From positions 148,306,864 through 148,370,863 of the forward strand of contig CP136064.1 in assembly GCA_032622095.1 (NCBI GenBank): a stretch of DNA of 64,000 nucleotides, in the 5' to 3' direction. The notes under the pieces are model-generated. The model had not been told where the DNA came from and made no database searches. It saw only the letters and a list, made by a program, of their open reading frames with translations. The translations under genes and the position numbers were made by a program. Within the stretch, counting starts at the first letter, position 1; every line of letters begins with the position of its first letter. Shown piece after piece: positions 55,276 through 64,000 of the stretch. Origin of the DNA: Siphonodentalium dalli. Its lineage: Eukaryota > Mollusca > Scaphopoda > Gadilida > Siphonodentaliidae.

Positions 55276-55488
55276 GAAGGGTTACTAGATCTTAACCTGT
55301 CTGGAATTACCCACCTAAAAGATCCGTTATCAGTCCTGGATAAGGATCTAAATGTATTCTGGCTCCACAGAATTACAGCTGGGAGTAATTTCATCTTCTT
55401 TTACATTGGATATCACCACAGAACTATTGACTTTCGTCCTGTTCGAGATTTTAATGTCTTTGTCTACAAAAAGACCAGTAACATTACA
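55264..55488 (+). other. Unassigned open stretch
   Basis: A second frame overlapping the DIRS end stays open for more than 70 codons (LLDLNLSGITHLKDPLSVLD, then DFRPVRDFNVFVYKKTSN). It would continue in frame past the TTAA element for about ten codons. I recognise no domain. It could be an exon remnant or chance. Confidence 0.25.
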
Positions 55489-55492
55489 TTAA

Positions 55493-56606
55493 CCCTTTGA
55501 ACCCCAGCGGCCGGAATACCGGCCGCTGCGTGAACCTCCATATACCCTAGCGGCCGGTATACCGGCCGCTGAACCGGCCATTATAACGACCGCCACGTGT
55601 TTATAGTTTATAGCTATGCGATTCAATAACAAATCGACGTCTAAACTCTAGTTATATATATCAAATATAAAAAGCCTGTTCAAATTATATTTATATGGTG
55701 AAGGGCCTCGATCGCATATCAAGTTGATTTCTTGGCGCATGCGCAGAGCAGCGAAATGCGAAATAAATGGTTTATAGCGTACTTATGCACGACAAACCCA
55801 CAAAATCGGCGGTGGTCAGGGTGTGTATATGGAATGTCTACCCGCTATAGTACCGGGTAGGAATATATGCGCAAGCGCAGAACATAGGTTGTAAATGCCA
55901 AAAACATGCGTTTTAAGCGAAATGTGGTGTTATATATAGGACATATAGCTGCATCATAATTGCAGTTTCTTGCTAATGCCGGGTAGTTGTCTGGTAACCG
56001 TTACTAAGAAGAGATTGGGTGGCAAAGTGTCCTTATATTTTAATGATCATAGAATGGTCCATGCATAACATACATGTACATATGTATGCACAGTTTCAAA
56101 CAGGTACCACCATTGAACATATACAGCATTATGCGACTAGATATTGTATAAATTAAGGGAACACTACCACTTAATGGTTAGTGCAGTGGTGTCATCCGTT
56201 CATTTGTGGTACTTGATTAGCAACCGTTGCTACCTTAAATAATTAATTTCATTCGATCTCTCTTAAATTCTTGTCGGATATATTTCAAATTTCACATTAG
56301 GGTATTATCGTCATCAAAAACACAATCACTGGCATTGAGTTATGACATACCATACTATAATTGCCTTTTCCAGTCAATTCGGGGTAGTTGCCTAGCAACC
56401 GTTGCCAAGACTGCCGCGTGGCAAAGTTTTCCGATTTTATAATGATCAGTGATCAATGGAGGGGGGACCTGTAAAGTTTCATACCTGTGTCACAAATTAA
56501 ACATAACCAACATCATCCAACAAGACACTATAACATTTAAAGGAAAATCCCACGAGGAGCCCAGGGTCAGGGTGTCGGTCGTGATAGGGCGTCAGGGTTC
56601 AAAGGG
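55493..56606. mobile_element. piggyBac-like non-autonomous TTAA element
   Basis: Perfect 12-bp ends CCCTTTGAACCC and GGGTTCAAAGGG are each bordered by TTAA (55489-55492 and 56607-56610). Just inside the left end are two palindromes built from GCGGCCGG and CCGGCCGC around 'aata' and 'tata'. Two diverged internal units share 'ggtagttg.ctggtaaccgtt' near 55982 and 56384. It encodes nothing. Its right end recurs at 26030-26045. Confidence 0.88.
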
Positions 56607-56619
56607 TTAAGGATTTCTA

Positions 56620-57530
56620 TGGCAGAGAACAGAATTTGAAAGAGATTTTTAAAAGACATCCACAATAACCTCAAAATTAGTGTCCTTTATCATGTTTACC
56701 AGACATAAACTTCGGAGAAGAAATGTGACCTTTTCCTGAACTTGAACATAAACTTACTTTAAGATCAATGGCCTTGTTTATTTGTATTGACATTATTTTC
56801 CTGGAAATTTACTTTGAAATAAGGTTGTATACCTAATTTTGGACATTAAATTTCAATAAGCATTTTTACCTCTCCTAATACTTTGCATCTTATTATATAA
56901 AATTTCAATAAGCATTGATACCTCTCCTAATACTTTGCATCTTAACATATAAAAAATTGTTTAACCTTTTCCACGGTTTTGCATCTAAACATATAATTTA
57001 AATTTCCAAAGCTATTTTAAGATCAGTGTCTGTCATTATAGTTACTGACACTATTTTTCCAGGACATACTTTAATTGAATAAAAAACATAACCTTTTCCA
57101 GGACATACTTTAATTGAGAAAAACATAACCTTTTCCAGGACATATACTTTGATAAAACTTTAACTTTTCCTGGTCATTTTTAATTTTTATGGATTTAACT
57201 TCAGAAAAAGAAATGTGGACCTATTTAATAATAACATTAACTTAGATCATAAGTGTTAATCTTCCGTACTTTGCATCTAGACACCAACTTTGAAGAAATT
57301 TCAATCTTTTCCGTGTCTTACATCTTGACATAATATTAACTTCAGTGAGAAATTTATAGTTTTTCCGTGAATTTGCATCTTAACATTTAACTTTAATTTC
57401 TAAGACTAATAAAAAGTCATTAATATAACTAAATCCTTCTCGTGTCTTCACATCTTAACATATAACATAATTTCTAAGACTAATAAATCATTTTTAATAC
57501 AACTACCTATAACCAAAAATTATTGTATTA
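56620..57530. repeat. AT-rich DNA with short tandem repeats
   Basis: A roughly 70-bp unit ('aatttcaataagcatt', 'acctctcctaatactttgca') is doubled at 56846-56950. A roughly 37-bp unit ('ttttccaggacatactttaa') is tripled at 57053-57160. Related 'cttttcc.gg' phrases continue to 57450. No gene was seen. Confidence 0.65.
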
Positions 57531-57829
57531 TGTTTTTTTTTTTGTTTTTTGTAGCTACCATTTATCAATTATGCCATATACGGGTTATGGGTTGGGCCCT
57601 TTTTTCCTTCACCGGAGAGATTTGGTTTCGTCGGTTTTTAGATAGGCTCTGTATTTATTAACGTGGCCGAGCTAACCTTGTACAACTTCTTGTGAGTAAA
57701 GGCTGAAAAGTTTGTGTTCATATGCTTAATATGGCACAAGTTAGCGACTTGCAACTGATGATGATCTTTTGTTTTTATTTATCTTTTAACTTTTCAAAAC
57801 TTTACCTCTTTGGTCTTTGAAATTTTTGG

Positions 57830-58260
57830 GACATGACAATCTGCGGGATGGGATGGGATATGGGACAAAACGACAATCTGCGGGACAGAATTTCAAATTG
57901 CGTGGGACGGCGGATATCTCGAGGAATACAGGGCGTAGGGGGCTCATTTTGGTGTCTAACGAAAGGCCCACGTTCGCCCTATCCACACATATTAACCCCG
58001 TCACTAACCAAACACCAGAAGCTGCATTATTTGATCGACAACTGACCTAACATGGGGTGGAATTTGGGATAGCATGACAATCTGCGGGACAGGATTTTCA
58101 AATTGCGTGGGACGGCCGATAGCTCGAGGAATACAGCGCATAGAGGGCTACTTTTGGTGTCTCACGAAAGGTCCACATTCACCCTATCCACACATATTAA
58201 CCCCGCCACTGACCGGACACCGGAAGTTACATTATCCGGTCGACAACTGACCTAACATAA
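57830..58260 (+). repeat. Tandem duplication of about 205 bp
   Basis: 'gacaatctgcgggac' to 'gacaactgacctaac' occurs at about 57870-58050 and again at 58077-58256, with a short third start at 57834. Open frames of 70-77 codons in the first unit follow the repeat and are interrupted in the second. Confidence 0.75.
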
Positions 58261-58422
58261 AATGCCACAAACACGAAAAACTGCGTTCGACATTAATGTT
58301 TAGAATTTAGATTTCTCGATGAATACACTAGCAAACAACAAGTTTTATGTATCAAATAACGCAGTGGAATACTGTGCATTCGTTTTTAGCTACAATATGG
58401 CTGTTTTAGTGCGAATATTGTA

Positions 58423-58725
58423 ATGGCGAACACGCAAACACGCTCCGATAAAACAGCTAAAAATAGACTCGATGTTTACAATTACAGGACCGATTTCAGC
58501 CGGTATATTCAATATAATGGGGCGTATAGTATATCAAAATGTAGAATTAGACACAGGGAATGTATTGTTTTCCAAATGGGTCCACCAGGCGGTGAAATTG
58601 TTGCAGAAATTCGCTCCAAGATATTCGCACTTATTTTTATTTCAGTTGTGACTAAAAGCCCAGATGCCGGAGCCCAGCGACTAAAAGCCAAGTTACAAAA
58701 TAGATCAACTGGTTTGAACGAATGA
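58423..58725 (+). CDS. Hypothetical 100-residue frame in the left arm
   Basis: ATG at 58423; begins MANTQTRSDKTAKNRLDVYN, with MGPPGGEIVAEIRSKIF mid-way and an end at KLQNRSTGLNE followed by TGA. It is basic at the N-terminus. There is one hydrophobic patch (FALIFISVV), too short to call a membrane segment confidently. I recognise no domain. The inverted partner at 63615-63917 keeps start, length and stop, but most of their differences change residues, which argues against strong selection. It may be an exon or a chance frame carried by the arm. Confidence 0.35.
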   Translation: MANTQTRSDKTAKNRLDVYNYRTDFSRYIQYNGAYSISKCRIRHRECIVFQMGPPGGEIVAEIRSKIFALIFISVVTKSPDAGAQRLKAKLQNRSTGLNE

Positions 58726-58796
58726 ATATGTCAATGGTAAGACTATTCAAAAGAATATTCAAATCAAATAGTGTTTATAGACTTAAAAACTTATGT

Positions 58797-60646
58797 GTCC
58801 GCCATTCATATATGCGGTGAAGTTCTCATATTATCTCCCAGTAATACGCGGGGGAGGTTCTCATATGAACATATTATCTGCCGGTCATACACGGTGGAGG
58901 TTCATATTATCCGCCGGTCATACGCGATGGAAGTTTTCTTATTATCCTCCGGTCATACGCGGGGGAGGTTCTGATATGAACATATTATCTGCCGGTCATA
59001 TGCGGTGGAGGTTCATATTATCCACCGGTCATACGCGAGGGAGGTTCTCATATTATCCACCGGTCATACGCGAGGGAGGTTCTTATATTATCCTCCGGTC
59101 ATACGTTGGGGAGGTTCTCATATGAACATATTATCCGCCGGTCATACGCGGTGGAGGTTCATATTATCTGCTGGTCATACGCGAGGGAGGTTCTCATATT
59201 ATCCTCTGGTCATACATTGGGGAGGTTCTCATATGAACATATTATTCGCCGGTCATACGCAGTGGAGGTTCATATTATCCACCGGTCATACACGGTGGAA
59301 GTTCTCATATGAACATATTATCCGCCGGTCATATGCGGTGGAGGTTCATATTATCCTCCGGTCATATGCGAGGAAAGTTCTCATATTATCCTCCGATCAT
59401 ATGTGGGTGAGGTTCTGATATGAACATATTATCCGCCGGTCATACGCGGTGGAGGTTCATATTATCCGCCGGTCATGCGCGAGGGAGGTTCTCATATTAT
59501 CCACCGGTCATACGCGAGGGAGGTTCTTATATTATCCTCCGGTCATATGTTGGGGAGGTTCTCATATGAACATATTATCCACCGGTCATACGCGGTGGAG
59601 GTTCATATTATCCGCCGATCATACGCGAGGGAAGTTCTCATATTATCCTTCGGTCATATGTGGGGGAGGTTCTGATATGAACATATTATCCGCCGGTCAT
59701 ACACGGTGGAGGTTCATATTATCCACCGGTCATACGTAGGGGAGGTTCTCATATGAACATATTATCCGCCGGTCATATGCAGTGGAGGTTCTCATATGAA
59801 CATATTATCCACCGGTCATATGTGGTGGAGGTTCTCATATGAACATATTATCCGCCGGTCATACGCGGTGGAGGTTCATATTATCCGCCGGTCATACGCG
59901 ATGGAAGTTTTCTTATTATCCTCCCGTCATACGCGGGGGAGGTTCTGATATGAACATATTATCTGCCGGTCATATGCGGTGGAGGTTCATATTATCCACC
60001 GGTCATACGCGAGGGAGGTTCTCATATTATCCTCCGGTCATACGATGGGGAGGTTCTCATATGAACATATTAACTGTCGGTCATACGCGAGGGAGGTTCT
60101 CATATTATCCACCGGTTATACGTGAGGGAGGTTCTCATATTATCATCCGGTCATACATAGGGGAGGTTCTCATATGAACATATTATCTGCCGGTCATACG
60201 TGGTGGAGGTTCATATTATCCGCCAGACATACGCGAGGGAGGTTCTCATATTATCCTCCGGTCATACGTGGGGGAGGTTCTGATATGAACATATTATTCA
60301 CCGGTCATACGCGGTGGAGGTTCATGTTATCCGCCGGTCATATGCGAGGGAGGTTCTCATATTATCCTCCGGTCATACATGGGGGAGGTTCTGATATGAA
60401 CATATTATTCGCCGGTCATACGGGGTGGAGGTTCATATTATCCACTTGTCATACACGGTGGAGGTTCTCATATGAACATATTATCCACCGGTCATATGCG
60501 GTGGAGGTTCATATTATCCGCCGGTCATACGCGAGGGAAGTTCTCATATTATCCTCCGATCATATGTTGGTGAGGTTCTGATATGAACATATTATCCGCC
60601 GGTCATACGCGGTGGAGGTTCATATTATCCGCCGGTCATGCGTGAG
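58797..60646 (+). repeat. Satellite array, left part
   Basis: Built from units that begin CCGGTCATACGCG and end ATTATCC, in three lengths of 33, 35 and 43 bp. The 35-bp form adds TC after GGAGGTTC, and the 43-bp form further adds GAACATAT. A frequent order 43+33+35 gives a 111-bp composite. Larger blocks recur, for example 'gatggaagttttcttattat' at 58927, 59900 and 61395. Long frames in all registers are a by-product of 111 being divisible by three. Confidence 0.92.
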
Positions 60647-61158
60647 CAGGGAAGGATCCAGGGCTCTTTTTATACCTGTTACAGGTTTGGGCGCCCAAAC
60701 TCTGGTGGCCTAAATGTCCCCAAATTGCAAGTGGATAGTTTTATTAAAGCTGAATTTTCTATATTTTGAAGTAAATATTCTATTATAATTCAACAACATG
60801 CAATGCAAATCATCAATATACAGTTGATATAGAGCCTTTATTTGCTTAATCAAGTGTCCAGTGAGAAATATTTTAACCTTTTAATGACTGGAGTGGGGCT
60901 TCTTGAAATTTTGCAAAAATCCTGTGCCAATGCATTCTCTTATATAAATGAGAGTCTCCCATCTAAGGAGCCTCGCATATCTAACATAATACATTGGCCT
61001 TTATCTTGACCTTGTAAGCCATTTTTTTTTTGCGGGATCTTTAATGCGACCCCCTCCTGTACCTACCCCCATCTCGGGCCTACAGCCCTTGGGATATGCC
61101 TTCGGCATATCATGGTCCCAAAACAGGTGTCCCCAAAAAATCCCTGGATCCATCCCTG
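60647..61158. mobile_element. hAT-type MITE interrupting the satellite
   Basis: Ends CAGGGAAGGATCCAGGG and CCCTGGATCCATCCCTG (one mismatch) are flanked by the exact octamer TGCGTGAG at 60639-60646 and 61159-61166. At 512 bp it has no coding capacity. Removing it restores an ordinary satellite unit. Confidence 0.92.
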
Positions 61159-63228
61159 TGCGTGAGGGAGGTTCTCATATCATCCACCGGTCATACGCGA
61201 GGGAGGTTCTTATATTATCCTCCGGTCATACGTTGGGGAGGTTCTCATATGAACATATTATCCGCCGGTCATATGCAGTGGAGGTTCTCATATGAACATA
61301 TTATCCGCCGGTCATACGTGGTGGAGGTTCTCATATGAACATATTATCCGCCGGTCATAAGCGGTGGAGGTTCATATTATCCGCCAGTCATACGCGATGG
61401 AAGTTTTCTTATTATCCTCCGGTCATACGCGGGGGAGGTTCTGATATGAACATATTATCTGCCGGTCATATGCGGTGGAGGTTCATATTATCCACCGGTC
61501 ATACGCGAGGGAGGTTCTCATATTATCCTCCGGTCATACGATGGGGAGGTTCTCATATGAACATATTAATTGTCGGTCATACGCGAGGGAGGTTCTCATA
61601 TTATCCGCCAGACATACGCGAGGGAGGTTCTCATATTATCCTCCGGTCATACGTGGGGGAGGTTCTGATATGAACATATTATTCGCCGGTCATACGCGGT
61701 GGAGGTTCATGTTATCCGCCGGTCATATGCAAGGGAGGTTCTCATATTATCCTCCGGTCATACATGGGGGAGGTTCTGATATGAACATATTATTCGCCGG
61801 TCATACGGGGTGGAGGTTCATATTATCCACTTGTCATACACGGTGGAGGTTCTCATATGAACATATTATCCACCGGTCATATGCGGTGGAGGTTCATATT
61901 ATCCGCCGGTCATACGCGAGGGAAGTTCTCATATTATCCTCCGATCATATGTGGGTGAGGTTCTGATATGAACATATTATCTGCCGGTCATACGTGGTGG
62001 AGGTTCATATTATCCGCCGGTCATGCGCGAGGGAGGTTCTCATATTATCCACCGGTCATACACGAGGGAGGTTCTTATATTATCCTCCGGTCATACGTTG
62101 GGGAGGTTCTCATATGAACATATTATCCGCCGGTCATACGCGGTGGAGGTTCATATTATCTGCCGGTCATATGCGAGGGAGGTTCTCATATTATCCACCG
62201 GTCATACGCGAGGGAGGTTCTTATATTATCCTCCGGTCATACGTTGGGGAGGTTCTCATATGAACATATTATCCGCCGGTCATACGCGGTGGAGGTTCAT
62301 ATTATCCGCTGGTCATAAGCGAGGGAGGTTCTCATCCTCCGGTCATACATTGGGGAGGTTCTCATATGAACATATTATTCGCCGGTCATACGCAGTGGAG
62401 GTTCATATTATCCACCGGTCAAACACGGTGGAAGTTCTCATATGAACATATTATCCGCCGGTCATATGCGGTGGAGGTTCATATTATCCTCCGGTCATAC
62501 GCGAGGGAAGTTCTCATATTATCCTCCGATCATATGTGGGTGAGGTTCTGATATGAACATATTATCCGCCGGTCATACGCGGTGGAGGTTCATATTATCC
62601 GCCGGTCATGCGCGAGGGAGGTTCTCATATTATCCACCGGTCATACGCGAGGGAGGTTCTTATATTATCCTCCGGTCATACGTTGGGGAGGTTCTCATAT
62701 GAACATATTATCCGCCGGTCATATGCGGTGGAGGTTCATATTATCTGCTGATCATACGCGAGGGAAGTTCTCATATTATCCTTCGGTCATATGTGGGGGA
62801 GGTTCTGATATGAACATATTATCCGCCGGTCATACACGTTGGATGTTCATATTATCCACCGGTCATACGTAGGGGGAGGTTCTCATATGAACATTATCCG
62901 CCGGTCATACGCAGTGGAGGTTCTCATATGAACATATTATCCGCCGGTCATACGTGGTGGAGGTTCTCATATGAACATATTATCCGCCGGTCATACGCGG
63001 TGGAGGTTCATATTATCCGCCGGTCATACGCGAGGGAAGTTCTCATATTATCCTTCGGTCATAGGTGGGGGAGGTTCTGATATGAACATATTATCTGCCG
63101 GTCATACGCGGTGGAGGTTCATATTATCCACCGGTCATACGCGGTGGAGGTTCTCATATGAACATATTATCCACCGGTCATATGCGAGGGAGGTTCTCAT
63201 ATTATCCACCGGTCACACCCGAGGGAGG
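61159..63228 (+). repeat. Satellite array, right part, forward orientation
   Basis: Same three unit lengths as the left part. Blocks near 61340-61560 and 61660-61960 repeat text of 59860-60090 and 60290-60590 with few changes, so whole multi-unit blocks have been duplicated. Confidence 0.92.
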
Positions 63229-63545
63229 ATATGACCGGCGGATAATATGTTCATATGAGGACCTCCCCAACGTATGACCAGAGGATAATATGAGAACCTC
63301 CCTCGCGTATGACCGGTGGATATTATGAACCTCCACCGCATATGACCGGCAGATAATATGTTCATATCAGAACCTCCCCCGCGTATGACCGGAGGATAAA
63401 ATGAGAACTTCCCTCGCGTATGACCGGCGGATAATATGAACCTCCACCGCGTATGACCGGTAGATAATATGTTCATATGAGAACCTCCCCCGTGTATGAC
63501 TGGCAATTAATATGAGAACCTCCACCGCATATGAATGGCGGACAC
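63229..63545 (-). repeat. Satellite array, inverted segment
   Basis: From 'atatgaccggcggataatat' the units run in reverse orientation and join the right arm. The switch point follows 'cacccgagggagg' at about 63228. Confidence 0.9.
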
Positions 63546-63614
63546 ATAAGTTTTTAAGTCTATAAACACTATTTGATTTGAATATTCTTTTGAATAGTCT
63601 TACCATTGACATAT

Positions 63615-63917
63615 TCATTCGTTCAAACCAGTTGATCTATTTTGTAACTTGGCTTTTAGTCGCTGGGCTCCGGCATCTGGGCTTTTAGTCACAACTGAAA
63701 TAAAAATAAGTGAGAATATCTTGGAGCGAATTTCTGCAACAATTTCACCGCCTGGTGGGACCCATTTAAAAAAAATACATTCCCTGTGTCTAATCCTACA
63801 TTTTGATATACCATACATCCCATTATATTGAATATACCAGCTGAAATCGATCCTGTAATTGTAAACATTGAGTCTATTTTTAGCTGTTTTATCGGAGCGT
63901 GTTTGCGTGTTCGCCAT
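63615..63917 (-). CDS. Hypothetical 100-residue frame in the right arm
   Basis: Inverted counterpart of the left-arm frame, with about nine residue differences. A one-base deletion and a one-base insertion some 15 bases apart compensate each other around 63772-63760, so the frame is kept and only a few residues between them change. Start and stop codons are preserved. Confidence 0.35.
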   Translation of the reverse strand: MANTQTRSDKTAKNRLNVYNYRIDFSWYIQYNGMYGISKCRIRHRECIFFKWVPPGGEIVAEIRSKIFSLIFISVVTKSPDAGAQRLKAKLQNRSTGLNE

Positions 63918-64000
63918 TACAATATTCGCACTAAAACAGCCATATTGTAGCTAAAAACGAATGCACAGTATTCCACTGCGTTATTTGATACCCAAAACTT

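Larger units (their letters stand above)
58345..64000. mobile_element. Large inverted-arm element filled with satellite (unnamed)
   Basis: Left arm 58345-58830 and right arm about 63515-63992 are reverse complements at roughly 95% by eye. The match continues to the last bases of the window, so the right end is not seen. Each arm runs from 'atcaaataacgcagtggaat' through a 100-codon frame to 'cttatgtgtccgccattcat' and then into the satellite. The enclosed array is split by a hAT-type insertion. No transposase was found inside. Whether it is a transposon, a foldback element or an inverted segmental duplication cannot be decided here. Confidence 0.7.

Noticed and set aside
58793-63506. Many overlapping 60-163 codon frames in the satellite
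   Set aside because: The 111-bp composite is divisible by three and poor in stops, so frames stay open in several registers at once. That is a property of the repeat, not of a gene.
58797-63545. CRISPR-like array
   Set aside because: There are no unique spacers: the whole unit repeats, and the setting is an animal genome.

Overview
This looks like an intergenic or intronic stretch of an animal genome, most probably a mollusc and perhaps a bivalve. The base composition is AT-rich. There are no operons, ribosome binding sites or long intact genes. The background repeats end in GGAC-rich microsatellites followed by 'tgtgtaccata...tatgggtacacata' or 'gagctaaaaa', a style I associate with molluscan genomes. 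That placement is from memory and should be treated as inference. I found no convincing tRNA, rRNA or CRISPR feature.

Almost everything recognisable is mobile or repetitive DNA, much of it nested, so relative insertion order can be read. From left to right: diverged duplicated repeat blocks (0.65-5.3 kb); a broken cysteine-rich gene remnant (6.4-6.9 kb); a long inverted-repeat element whose left arm holds a hAT-like element with an exact 8-bp target duplication (6.96-10.48 kb); a block with three tandem hairpin units (11.3-13.6 kb) whose relative lies at 47.9-49.7 kb; family repeats and hairpins (14-20 kb); a second cysteine-rich-family pseudogene (20.4-20.9 kb); a hAT element with a decayed BED-finger transposase (24.1-25.6 kb); inverted satellite units (26.0-26.7 kb); a near-perfect 207-bp palindrome between TTAA sites (28.3 kb); a field of 'aagatggctgctgg' repeats (29.2-33.0 kb); and an L1-type LINE fragment split by a 2.1-kb TIR element (33.06-36.36 kb).

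The best-preserved element is a Ty1/copia retrotransposon on the minus strand (37.33-43.51 kb). It has gag, protease, integrase, reverse transcriptase and part of RNase H, a primer binding site matching initiator tRNA-Met, and 264-bp LTRs. Its 3' LTR is split by a younger 1.83-kb non-coding element that has its own 458-bp terminal direct repeats. All copia genes are broken by stops and frame changes.

Beyond it lie a 170-bp tandem repeat, one possible host exon of KH-like character (47.1-47.3 kb), DIRS-type fragments, a 3.7-kb element with about 470-bp inverted termini (49.98-53.72 kb), the 3' end of a CR1-like LINE, and a piggyBac-like TTAA element (55.5-56.6 kb).

The most unusual structure is at the right end (58.35 kb to the window edge). 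Two inverted arms, each with a 100-codon open frame, enclose about 4.2 kb of satellite built from 33-, 35- and 43-bp versions of one unit. The satellite flips orientation near 63.23 kb and is split by a hAT-type insertion with an exact 8-bp target duplication. I do not recognise this element.
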